From: Sycon ciliatum
Lineage: Eukaryota; Porifera; Calcarea; Leucosolenida; Sycettidae
Direction of reading: 5' to 3'
DNA length: 64,000 bases
NCBI RefSeq assembly: GCF_964019385.1
Contig: NC_088644.1
Location: 36,693,147 to 36,757,146, forward strand
A model generated the notes under the pieces. The model had not been told where the DNA came from and did no database searches. It saw only the letters and a program-made list of their open reading frames with translations. Shown in pieces: positions 21,993-34,134 of this stretch; the first letter of the stretch is position 1, and each line of letters opens with the position of its first letter. Both the position numbers and the translations under genes were made by a program.

Positions 21993-24900
21993 CTATTGGT
22001 ATGACACACAAGCACATTCATACTTATTCTCGACAAAAATTTAATAATTATGTAACTGCTATTCAGATGACAGGGCGATAAAAATTATCTCTTTGTCTGT
22101 CAAATCCTATACTGTACAAGCAGAAATATTCGTCTGGAATTTAATTTCGTCTTTTTCGTCCAAGGAGTTTTTGGACTAAATTAAATGTAGGACTGATGTC
22201 GATTTGCCCTGCTTTTCTATACACTCTTATGATCCATGGACGAAATTTTCAACCGGACGAACTCCTTTTCTTTGGAATTGGGGACGAAATTATTGACCGA
22301 CGAATTTTTCAGCCTCTACAGTATATCTCTTAATTTGCTGGCCCAAAATCCTATATATAGGATTTGAAAATGTGTGCCTTTTATGCCGTTGTTATTGGTC
22401 ATCACGACCAGTAATAACGGCATAATGGTTTTCATGGAAGTTGTAAATATGTTTGAGGCATGAATGTTCACATTTTAGATTCATAGGGCGATAATATTTC
22501 TGATGAATACCCATTTTCAGCAAAAATTGGAAATTTGAGCATATTTGTTCAGCTGCTGTCATGGAAAGGACTGAAGCAGTGAATATGCAGAAGAACATTG
22601 CAGGTGTGGTTTCATGACGACATATCGCACATGCCGTCATGAAACTACCAGTTTTAAGGATAAAACAAGGTCCAATAAAATCTCAAATCCTATATATAGG
22701 ATTCGAAAAATAGGGCACAGGCCTTAGTAATATTGGGCAAGGAGATGAGCCTGAGATGTTAGTGTTTGAAAAAATTATCTTATTCAACTCTCAATATCTA
22801 CTAAGACCTAGCAAGGAAGAATTGGTCACATACTTTTCTCTATGCTCGTGCCACACCCATTTTGAGTTGAAAAATATGACCAAAATCCTATATTATATGT
22901 CCTTTTCCTTTCTACTTTTATTATTGGCTCAATACCAGAGTTTCAAAATCCTATATATAGGATTTAGCAAATTAAGAGATATATAGGATTTTTCCCAATT
23001 TTTGGGAAAGAGTAGATCATACCTTACAAAGTAAAGATCTTTCTTCAAAAACCTGTTGGAGTCTGCATTCTGTGTTTATCAGAGATGATGCCTGCCAAGT
23101 TTCACCAGCACAAGGGCTTTACTTTGTCTGTAGCAGGCCGGCCTTCCCGTGCAAGAGTGTCCAGAATTTTCAAAATCCTATATATACTGTATGTCAGCGC
23201 CTTTAAAGCCATGGCCTTATATTCGAAACACTGCTGCTTTCCTAGCTATTCTAGATGTAAAATGACTCACCTACTACGCCATGTCATAAAAGTCAAAGTC
23301 CACACATAAATTTCAATCTTAATTCAAAACCTACTTCAAATGTAATTTTATTTATGAAGCCCATGGCTTTATAACTGAGACTGGCTTTATAATCGAATAT
23401 ACCTCCATATGCGGACATACGGTAGGATTTGGCCTCTTCAAAAATTGGTTTTGTTCTTCACAGTTCCCCTGCCAATAAAAAACCATAGTTGGCAATATCC
23501 AAGCCTAGCTATATAGCCCATATGGAGCTAACACAAAAATTCTATGCATCTATGGCTAAAGAAGAAGCACCTCCTAGGCTAGTACCAAAAGAGTATTCCA
23601 CTATTAATATGTGTACATACTTCAACACAACTGATTTAGTAAATGCCCCAAACATGTAGTGTCTTTAGCTCATATTGATCTGCGAGCACTTTACAACACT
23701 CCTTCAATGCTAGGATGGTGCTAATATTCATCTATTCCACTCCTTGTCTATTTCTACCACTTGTAATTGCAATTCATCAGCAATAATTGCACACAGATAC
23801 CTTTCCTGGGAGTCTTAGCCAGTGAGTAACCTCTATTCATTCATTTTAAATAAGGAGAGGCATCGTGGGAAAGATCAAAATGCATCTTCAATAACATTGC
23901 TTCACACATCGACCATTTTCGAGGCGGCAAATGCGTCTTGAAGTCTAATCCTATAATATGGGATTAACTGGTGACAGACAAAGAGATAAGGAAACATTTC
24001 CAACTAAGGAAACATTTCCAGTTGCAAATGGTCTATGCACGCAAATCACCAACTGAAGCTGGAACAAAGGTCTCCCGTTTCACAGTGTAAGGGTATAGAG
24101 TACAAACCGATGCAGTGGTGTTCACTTTAATGGAACGTGAGAGCTACTATTTCAATGTAAACGAGTCGGGGAAGCGATTTGCCAGAAAAGTGAAACAATG
24201 CCAAACTCATGCACCCCGACTTGAACCTGCACCCTGCTCATCACGAGCAATGCTCTAGCCATCTGAATTTAATCATAATTCATAGGTTTATGTTCAGCGA
24301 ACGGAAGTTCACGTTATCAGTATTGTGCTGTCTCACTGTCAGCTACACTCAGTACTACTACTCACGTAGAAGTGGGAAATCCACTGGCGGCATGGTGCTG
24401 GTTTTTCCCTCTGCGCATGAAAACCGTAGAGAATAAGCACAGATGGAGAATAGCTCGACAGAGGAAGTTGAAATTCTTTCCTTTTTAAAATGTAAAGGAC
24501 GTACTAGAATCCTAAACTTGAATTCGGACAGTGAGCCAATGTAATCATGGATAAAAGGGAAGAACGACATTTTTCTAAATGCCCACCAAAGGAACAAGAT
24601 CATACAAAGTCAGAGAGTCTGACAACAAGGTACAAAACTGACAGGGAGTACTGAGACATTCAACGATGTGACACCTAGCTCCAGCACATTTACGAGATAA
24701 GCGATGCCCTAGTTGCAACAACCTGGCTACTCTATTCTTAGATCTGACAGGACTAGCCAGCAAGGCACCGGAATATGTTTTTATGGTGAAGAAAGGCCAT
24801 AACGACATCCGCGACTCAGATGCAGATGCCAGACTCGCTGAGATAGCGTTTGGTGGTGTCCATGTTGAGCCTGTTCTCGTTCCGGAGGATGATCGGAACA

Positions 24901-27900
24901 ACTCAGCTCCGCCCTGCAAGCTGATTCGTCAGCCCAGGGTGTCTGGGAGGGTAGCGACGGGTGGCGTTGTCACGGTCGACAACCGCATCTTTGGTACTGA
25001 TGCACCCATACTACCGAAGCCTCTTAGCCTCTTAGTAGTGGTACCGTAAAGTACCGCCAGAGCGCCCAACCATCTCATCCTTTCGTGGTCGTATTGTGCA
25101 GGTGGTCTGCTGTCTGTAGGTCATACGACATGAACCTTGTACACATATTGCACGTTTTGCAGTCAATCCGTACCTTCAAGCGGACACAAGCTCCACACAA
25201 AACCTGCCAAGTGTGACCTTAGTACACTAAGATTCTCACATTGTACACACTTCGTTGCACTCTGCCATACGATTTTCCTTTCTCTGGCTGTAAAATCAAG
25301 GTGGGGCGCTCTTGCAAGACGGGGCGCTCTTGCAAGATGGGGCGCTCTGGCGGTATTTTACGGTAGTAGTAGTACTACTACTGCTACTACGATGCACAAA
25401 CCAACAACTTTACAACTTGGAAGGCTCAGGTTAGGAAAAGTACAAACAATCAGGGGAAGGAAAGCGCAGCGAAGATGAGCACGACTATGTCCCCCGGCAA
25501 CAAAGAATGCCAAACGTTACGGGATGATGATCTGCGTTTCTCATTTTGTTGCAATCACTACTTATCCATGCCGGTTCCTTATTTTCTTCTCCTCCCCTTC
25601 TCCCTTCCTTGCCGTGGTTGGCTAACACCCTCTCTCTTTGTATTGGCCGGTGTTCTCACTGGGCTATGAGATGCTGTAATAAATAAAAATAAATAAAAAT
25701 AAAAATAAAAAATAAAAATGACAAGACTAGTTAGGGGTCGTCGTAAAAAAAATTGTCGTCCCTGAAATGAACATCATTCGGGGAAGGGTGCGAACCAAAA
25801 TTGCAAGTCGACCGACACTATACATATATATATACGTGTACGTGCATGTAATTTTCGTTGTCCAGTATAGCCAGCTGCATTCATTTCAAAGGGAGGAGAG
25901 GGGCCTTAGTACAAAATGAACGATCGTTTCGGAGAGGACAAAAAAACTTTTGCGACGACCCCTTAGACAATTGGACATACCAGTCTTACTACAAAGCAAC
26001 AGAGACCCCAAATTGGGAGGCTCAACTTCTGTAATAAAAAAAGAAAGGGGAAGCTCCACTGTGATCTAAATTTATGTAATACAGTCAACTCCACGTATAG
26101 CCAACTCGCACATAGTGAATTTCATGATTATAACAAACCATTGAATTTGTGCATGTCCCTGTTTGACTAAGAAAGTGGTGGACACCACGCAACTGCATTA
26201 TAAAAAAAGGGGGTTTGTCAACTGACAACCGCTCTATTCCGTTGCTATTCACACTTGGCGCATGCGGTGGATGAAAACTTCTTTATACGTGATGTCGAAA
26301 ACGTTAGGACGTTTCGGGCCTGTCAACCATTGTCAGAACCTCTGTTTGAACTCAGGAAAAATTGACCCTTTGTACTGAGCAGAACCATATGTTGTAATGC
26401 CACACTAATACATACTAATACATGTACTGTCACAGGTCAAATACCAGTCATGATTATGTTGCTAGAAGGTGTAAGTGCAGTGCATTCAGCTTCGAACTAA
26501 GTTTCCTGTGCAATGGTGTTCTTTATTTGTACATGTTAATTTGAAGCAGGAATGTGTTTTTAATGTGTTTTTTTAATGTGTTTTTAACCCCTACTCTCCA
26601 GAACGCACAATACTGCATGAGTTCTGGCACACACGTATGTTGGCCAATGGTATTTATGGAATATTTTTATGAAGCATGCCTACCCTTCTTACCTATTGTT
26701 GGAGGCTCTTCTTGCGTGACAGTAACATTGAACGAGTGGAGCACTGTTTGCTCCACGTGAGAGTAAGTGGTATGCTGATTGAGATAGTTCACTGTTAAGT
26801 GATAGGTGCCAGATGTACGGCTTTCCTCCGCGTAAGGGAAGCACACATAGGCTACATCTTGCTGCGATGTAGCATTCCTGAACAGATACAGCTTAACCGA
26901 CTGGTCACCATTGGAAATGAGAGCTTGGTTTTTAAATAGACGTATCACTCTATCCTTGACGGGAACCTGTTTACCCCGGGATACTGTAACTGTAAATCTC
27001 GCACACTCGAGGAGTCTCTCAGAATAAAGTTTGACAGAACTGTATCCTTTTATGGTTGCATTCACATCAAGACCTTTGATGGTAGAGGTCTTCCAAGCAT
27101 TGATAGTGGCAACCGCTTCTGCAGAATACAGGTTACGCAGCAACAATTACATAAATTGATTAAATTGCAAACAACAGTACCAGATGCATCAACATTATCA
27201 CGAATGTTTAATTGGACAAAGAACAGAAAGATGATGAACCATAGATGTTATGAACAATGGAAGGACTAAACCAGGGAAAGGGATGCATATAACTGAGCAA
27301 GGACAAAAGAGAACTTCGAACTAGTTTTAGCATAACGCTCCTTAGGAAGTGTTCATTACACTAATGGATGCAATGGCGAATTACAACTATTGAAGAAAAG
27401 TATAGAGCGATATACACTACCAACCCGCCCTAGCAGTATTACAGCATGGCAGTTTTGGACATATTTCTCGCTAATGTTAAAGAGGTTCTGCACAACGAAA
27501 ATTCGAACAAAGTTTCGCGACAGGCCTTGCGAAAATGTGTACGAATTTTCGCACGAACTTTGTGTTCTACACATTTTCGTAGTTTGCACGCGCCAAGTGC
27601 ACGTACGACATGACCCAATCTCACGAAACTTCCTACGAAAGTTCATTTCTCGTTCCCTGCAAGTTTCGCGTCCAAAGTTGCGAAAGTTCGTGCCCAAATC
27701 ACCTGGTCACCACGCCAGCAGGCGACAACTAACACCAAGGTTCAACTCGAGTGACAGGACTGTACCCAAAAAAGGTCAAACAGGCTAGTAAGTTGTACCC
27801 TGCAGGCACGGTGACCAGGTGACTGGTGTACGCAGGAGCACGTGACCTTTTGTTCGACCACGTTCGATTGGGAATAAAGGAGGAACGCTGCATTGCAGCC

Positions 27901-29266
27901 TTTTCGGACCAAAACCAGTCGACTCAGCGTCCAAAAGACTACAACATATGGGCCAATCGCGGTCATCCGTGCTTTTATAAGAACGAAATGGCGCTTTTAG
28001 TGACATTTTGCATACAAATCCCCATCTAGTAGGGCGCAGTCACCCAGTTTCGGTGGAAGTGCGCGAGTTCGATTGGGATTCAAGTAGGAAGGGAGCGTCT
28101 CAGCTTTCTCGGACCAAGACCATTCGACTCAGCACCCCGAAGACTACAACTGGTGAAATTTTAATTTTTGCCTTAACTTCCCCTTTAACCCCACCCTTTC
28201 TTACAAGTCATCGCCGAAGTCGCAACCACTACTTCGTACTGTTGTGCCCAGCGCGGGCTTGCGACTAGTTGGTTTGGAGGTGACAGCATTGCGAATGACC
28301 GAGGGTCCTCGACGTCTGTCTCACCGTCCAAGAGCGACACTGACTCACGCTGCTATCTGGTGTTCACGAGGTGTTTGTCGCGCTGGAAACGGAGCGTCTC
28401 TGTAAGTTTGTATCCCTGGTGATGTTTGTGCCTGGAGAGCACTATATAAGTGGTGCTCTTCAGGCACAATCTTCCTCAGCCTACTCAAGCTCAACTGATG
28501 AGGGGTGAATTCCCCGAAACACTGTGTATTGAGCAGGGAGTGGTGCTTTCTTGCAGGTTTGCCGAGTCGAAGGTTCGATGGACTTCTCGTGTGCTCTGGA
28601 TGGCAGTCGTGAGTCAGTCAAGTGTCAAGTAAAGTCGGCGGAATAGCGCGAGCTCCGGTGTGGGGAGCAAACCCTTTCCCCTTTAAATCATAACAAATGT
28701 CTACTTCTAGAAAAGAAAAGGACCAAGGAACTACAATAATACAACTGATCTTCGCATTTTTGAGCCACACAAGTTGTGTGGAATGTTGCTTTGCGTCCTT
28801 GAATCGTGATTTGACCATATTGTCCAATGGTCTTTCCAGTATCGTCATCGACATGCATGTACATCTGCCGACGTCCTTCACAGCTGAGACTTTCAGCTCG
28901 TGCGTTTCTTGGTTGCGCTCACCCTCCCCTCCTATGTTATCATATAACTTAGAACTTTCCAAGTCGGAAGGCTGTTGGAGTGCGTATCCAAGATGTGCTA
29001 GCCAGTTAGTTGTAGAACGCCAGTACCGTCGGTAAGTGTCATGCAATATTGCACGAGCTGATTGTTTAGTAACTGGTGGTGTTAGTCGACATTAGGCCAA
29101 GTAAAAAAACTGATTGTTTATCGTCAGCGCCCGCCCTATAATTTTCGCCCTCCCGGCCGAATTATTTGACTTTTTAATTCCGCTAAATATTAGGGGTCAA
29201 ACGGGTGTACCGGGTACCCGGGTACCCGCCCGTTAATCTCAGGTACCGTTAGTAAAAGGGTACCCG

Positions 29267-29298
<32 letters not shown>

Positions 29299-32200
29299 GT
29301 GATCCTATCGTATTCCAAGACTCAAAATAGGAGTGCGGATACTCTTTTCCTTTTTCCTGTGCATTCCCGCTTTCGACTTTATCAGGCAGGAGCAGGCTGA
29401 AAGACAGACTTGACAGTTGTTCTCTCCAGTCTAGTGCAAGTAAAAATCCTCGTACTGGTCAGTGGAGGTTTTTGATTGTGATGTGAGAAAATGCAAGACT
29501 TGAAACTCGTTCGAGGTGGCAGCTGAGTAACTAGAAAGTTACGATGGTTCTCCGACATCGAACCTGCCACAGTACTTGATGAACTAGTGTCACCAGGCTG
29601 AGTGACCAGTCGGAGTGTCACAAACGGTGATGTCCGTAGGTGGTAGCTACATGTATGATACTCATGGTTGTAGTTTGTTCCTTCAATCGACGAGCTGAAA
29701 AGTAGTTCGAAATATTGCATACAAGATTACGGATTTGTGAAGATTCATTTCACGAGTTCAACAAGCTAGCACTAGCAGCTAGCTGGCCAGCAGCACATCA
29801 GCTGTGTCAGGCACCCCAGCTACCTATGGGCGCGAACATCTTCTGAATGCAACTAATACCAGTTCTCTGCGAACATAGCAAAATTTAATAGGATTGCGCG
29901 AGATCACGGAAGTTTTGCTAAACCACTCTGTCCTTGCATGGCTTGAATCACATCGATCTGCAGTTGATTTGCGTACATGTATCAAAATACATGATGTAGC
30001 TTGTAGGACCATCTACATGTACGATTGTAAGTTACTGTGAAGTTATGTACATGGGCAAATGCACGGATGACATTCATTTGGAACCTTCATTGCCATAATA
30101 ATATTATGATACACGAATCAATTGCGAATCATAATGTAGTATCAAAATACAACCTGAGAATATACAAATTAAAATCATGATTTATGTGAGAAATGCGCAA
30201 AAAAATAATATGGCTGCTAAAGGGTACCCGTTAACCCGCCCGTTAAGAAAATTACCCGTTCGTTAGTTTAGGGCGCGTTCAGACTACCGATAAAAAGTGA
30301 CCGATTGGGAAAGTCGGCAAGGTGATTTGATCACGTGACGTTACTGGCACGTTACCGGTGGGAAAGTTTTACTGCCGCGGCTGCTGCGGCAGTAAACTTT
30401 TACCGGCAGTAAAAAGGTGCTCAGGCTGCATGCGCGCTGCGAAAAAAAGGGAAAATCCCTTGTCAGTGCCGCGGTGAGAGCTGAAAACTTCATGGTAACG
30501 TTAGTTTGTTATCGGTAGTGTGAATGTCCTTCACGGTTTATCGGCATTCACGGTTTGACGGGGTTCACGGTAGTCTGAACGCGCCCTAAAGGTACACCCG
30601 TTTGACCCCTACTAAATATACTGTATGTGCTGCGATCTACGCCTATGGCCTCTAATCAACGTGACTGTAGATCTTGGAAGGCCAAGCCTGCAGGTTGAAC
30701 CATACATGTAGGTGCTACAGGCTGAAAAGTGAAAGAGATTATCAGCTGCCTGCTTTTCTTTGTTGTTCTACGTTGGTTGTTTCACTTTTCCTTATTTGCA
30801 TCCTCAAAATATCTCTTGCAAGATGTTATTCATGGCTAACGACTCATTTGCATCACATAGATTTATCTCACTCGGTGCAGAATGGCTTCAAAAAGAATAT
30901 TTGAAGGAAAAGGCATGTCTAGGGGTTCCTTGGTCCTTGTCTTTTCTATAATACTGTAAATATACAAATTTTCGGCAGCTATTTAATTTCGGCTATATTC
31001 GGCACCGACCCAAAACGCCTAAATTAAAACGCCGATGAAAATTTTCACAGCATCTGTCACACTATACCGTGCCCTCTACCCCACGCCGAAAATAAATCGC
31101 CGCGGAAATGTCAAAAATCGTGAAGTGCCGAAATTTTGCAGCGCCGAAATTTTGTATATTTTCAGTAGGGGGGTTTCGCTCTACTTAGTTGCGTATGAAA
31201 ATCCGTACGTCGTAGGCGCCGGGCAGCGAGGGCAACTTTCATACATAAATCTCTGTACGGATTTCTGTTGGAAAGCTCTTTCCTACGTTGGGTCCTCAGT
31301 AGGACTTTTTGAAATATTATTCGCATTTTCCTGACTTATCCATGGCAACGTTCAAGCCGGGCGAAACACAAGGTAACACACCGCACACTACGTTGAAAAT
31401 AAAATGGAAAACGTCTTGGTTCGTGGTGAATACGCATATGTGGTGGGCGCATGCAGCCAGCAGGTCTCTCCAAAGCAACAAGGCATGTTTAGCAGTCGTG
31501 GAGAAATCACGTAGAGCGAAACCAAGAATACATAACCCCCCCAGAGTGTGCAAAACCTGATCCAGCTCTGCATTGGGTCTTGGTCGAGCGTAATCGGATC
31601 TTCTGATGTCATGCGTACACTCCACACCAGCGCAAGGCCGGTCTCGAGGCAGGGCACCATTGTTTTTGATCCGAGAGTACCCGCGACTCCCCGGGTTCCC
31701 CCCAGATGTGTACGGTATTATTACCCAAAGATCCGATTACGCTCGACCAAGATCCTATGCAGAGCTGGATGAGGCGTTGCACACTCTGGGGGGTTATGTA
31801 CTCTTGGCACAACCCAACAGCTCTGATTTTTACGTATGAAAATGACTTTCAGTTCCTACGTCATTTTCATCCGTAATTCCGTAAAGCGAAACCTCCCTAA
31901 TGTATTTACTGTGTATTTGTCCCCACAGGATACCGCGATTCCACGGACGCGGAATTTTCCGCGTTATTGGTTATTTGAAACTCGGGTATTGAGCCAATAA
32001 TAAAAGTAGAAAGGAAAAGGACATATGGAAACGAGTTAAGAGTAACTCTCCACCACTGTAACTAGATACTATATACAGTCAGAAAGTGCAATAACTAGCC
32101 TACTGGTCTCGTCATCGTCCAGTGACAATCGACATTCTTTGTTCCGTTGGGACTGTAGCTTGTGTTCGTTTTCGTTGCGCTTGCCTTCCCCTCTTTGGTC

Positions 32201-33998
32201 TTTCCATAACCTTGAACCTTCCAAGTTGGAAGGCTGTCGGTTAGCGCTACGGGAATGTGTTGAAACTAGGTGTCAGGACGTCGAATGTCTTAGTACTCTG
32301 TCAGTTTTGTGCCTAGTTATTGCACTTTCTGACTGTATATAGTATCTAGTTACAGTGGTGGAGAGTTACTCTTAACTCGTTTCCATATGTCCTTTTCCTT
32401 TCTACTTTTGTTATTGGTTATCATCCACGTTTTCGTGAGATTTCGCATAAATCCCGCGTTATTCATGAGAATGTACAAGAAAATGGTGCATGGTGTCGAA
32501 AATGTACTACAAAGTCGCATGGGTTCATGAGTTTGCACGACAAAGTTGTATTCTTGCATGAGACTAGCACGCTAAAGTTGTACCAGTGACAGATAACTCG
32601 TGCATAATGACCGCATTAACCCGCATATTTGCTGCATTATAGAGGTTCAGCATAATGCGAAACCTCTCCATTAACCCGCATATTTGCCGCATAATCCTGC
32701 ATATTTGCCGCATAATCCCGCATATTTGCAGCCTAATGGCCTGTTTTCGCCCGCATAATTTTAGGATTTTGTCCGCGTTATTCTGTGGGGACAGCTGTTT
32801 GTCCTTGGCTCTCCATCCGAGGCCATTTTGGCACAGCAACTGTCTACGTGAAATTCTGTCAGAACTGCACTCATACTGATAGTGAAGCTGTATGCTCTTG
32901 ATTTATATTATATGCAACCACGAATTGAGTCCAACTCTCTGGTTCAGATGCCGGGTCACTTTGCATTGACCAGAACATTGTGAACTGAGGTCATGTGATG
33001 TAAAACTCTGCTTTTGCACTCCTACATAGAGATACAGTAATACAGGCAGGATAACACGCATGGGATGATTGACTCTTTGTATTAGGCCAAGTAAAAATAA
33101 TTGATTGTTGATCGTCAGCGCCCGCCCCGATTTTTCAGTCCGTCCCGCGATTTATTTTATTTTTTATTTTCGTGATCAACGGTAGAAAACTCGTGTGTTT
33201 AGCGAAATCCGAAATGTTTTTAGCAGTACGAGCATATGCGAGCTCTCATGTACAACTTCAACGTGCTTTTACCGTAGCGACATCACGCAGTGCAGTGTGA
33301 TTCCAGTGTACTTGTGTGAAATCTGGCAACTACAATACATGGCACTGTAGTCTGTACAGTGTACCACCTGATATCTACGCCTGCATTCATGGAAACTGCG
33401 CAGCCACCACGCATCACAGAGGCATCTGCACATGTTCAAAGTGTGTCCAGGCAGACTGGTAGCAGTCACAACCAACAATGGTAGTACACCCATATCCCCA
33501 TAGATGTAATTCATGCTAAGATTTCAAGATGTCCGGTCGATGTAGATATAAAAAAAGTTATAAAATGAAAATACAACCCTCCCGTCCGCCCCGATTTTTC
33601 GGAAAATTCTGACGATCAACAATCTTCTTTTTTTTACTTGGCCTTGCCAAGAGTGCATAACCCCCAAGAGTGTGCAACTGCCTGCACAACCTCCATGCTG
33701 TGCTGCGACGGCAGAACTTCACATCAAGTGACATGGTTCAAACGGTTACGCTGGCAAACAGTGCAAAGTGACCACAAGAGAGTTGAGCCCCGAGCTGGTT
33801 TGCATACAACCCTGTATCTATCATGCACAGAGTGCAAAAAATGTGTACGGGTTCATCACGTGATGTGAAGTTCTGCAGTCGCAGACCACATAGCTGGAGT
33901 TGCACACTCTTGGGGGTTATAAACTCTTTGGTATGACGTAGTGTCCCCTGTGTAAGTAGATACTGCATAAGTACCGGTATTACTGATTACATGCACAC

Positions 33999-34040
<42 letters not shown>

Positions 34041-34088
34041 CTACACACGTGCACACACATACACACACACGCACATGCACACGCACAC

Positions 34089-34134
<46 letters not shown>

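Larger units (their letters stand above)
22086..23989. mobile_element. 1.9-kb TIR element in a host-gene intron
   Basis: The ends ttatctctttgtctgtca (22086) and tgacagacaaagagataa (23972-23989) are perfect inverted repeats. Inside are two smaller MITEs (22113-22321 and 22322-22985) and several palindromes built on aatcctatatataggatt. No transposase is recognisable. Confidence 0.6.

Noticed and set aside
26083-26110. Mariner/pogo-like terminus cagtcaactccacgtatagc
   Set aside because: No inverted partner found within reach, so no element could be delimited.
28618-29046. 142-codon minus-strand ORF as a host gene
   Set aside because: No domain, no splice context, and similarity to LINE 3' debris near 32.2 kb.
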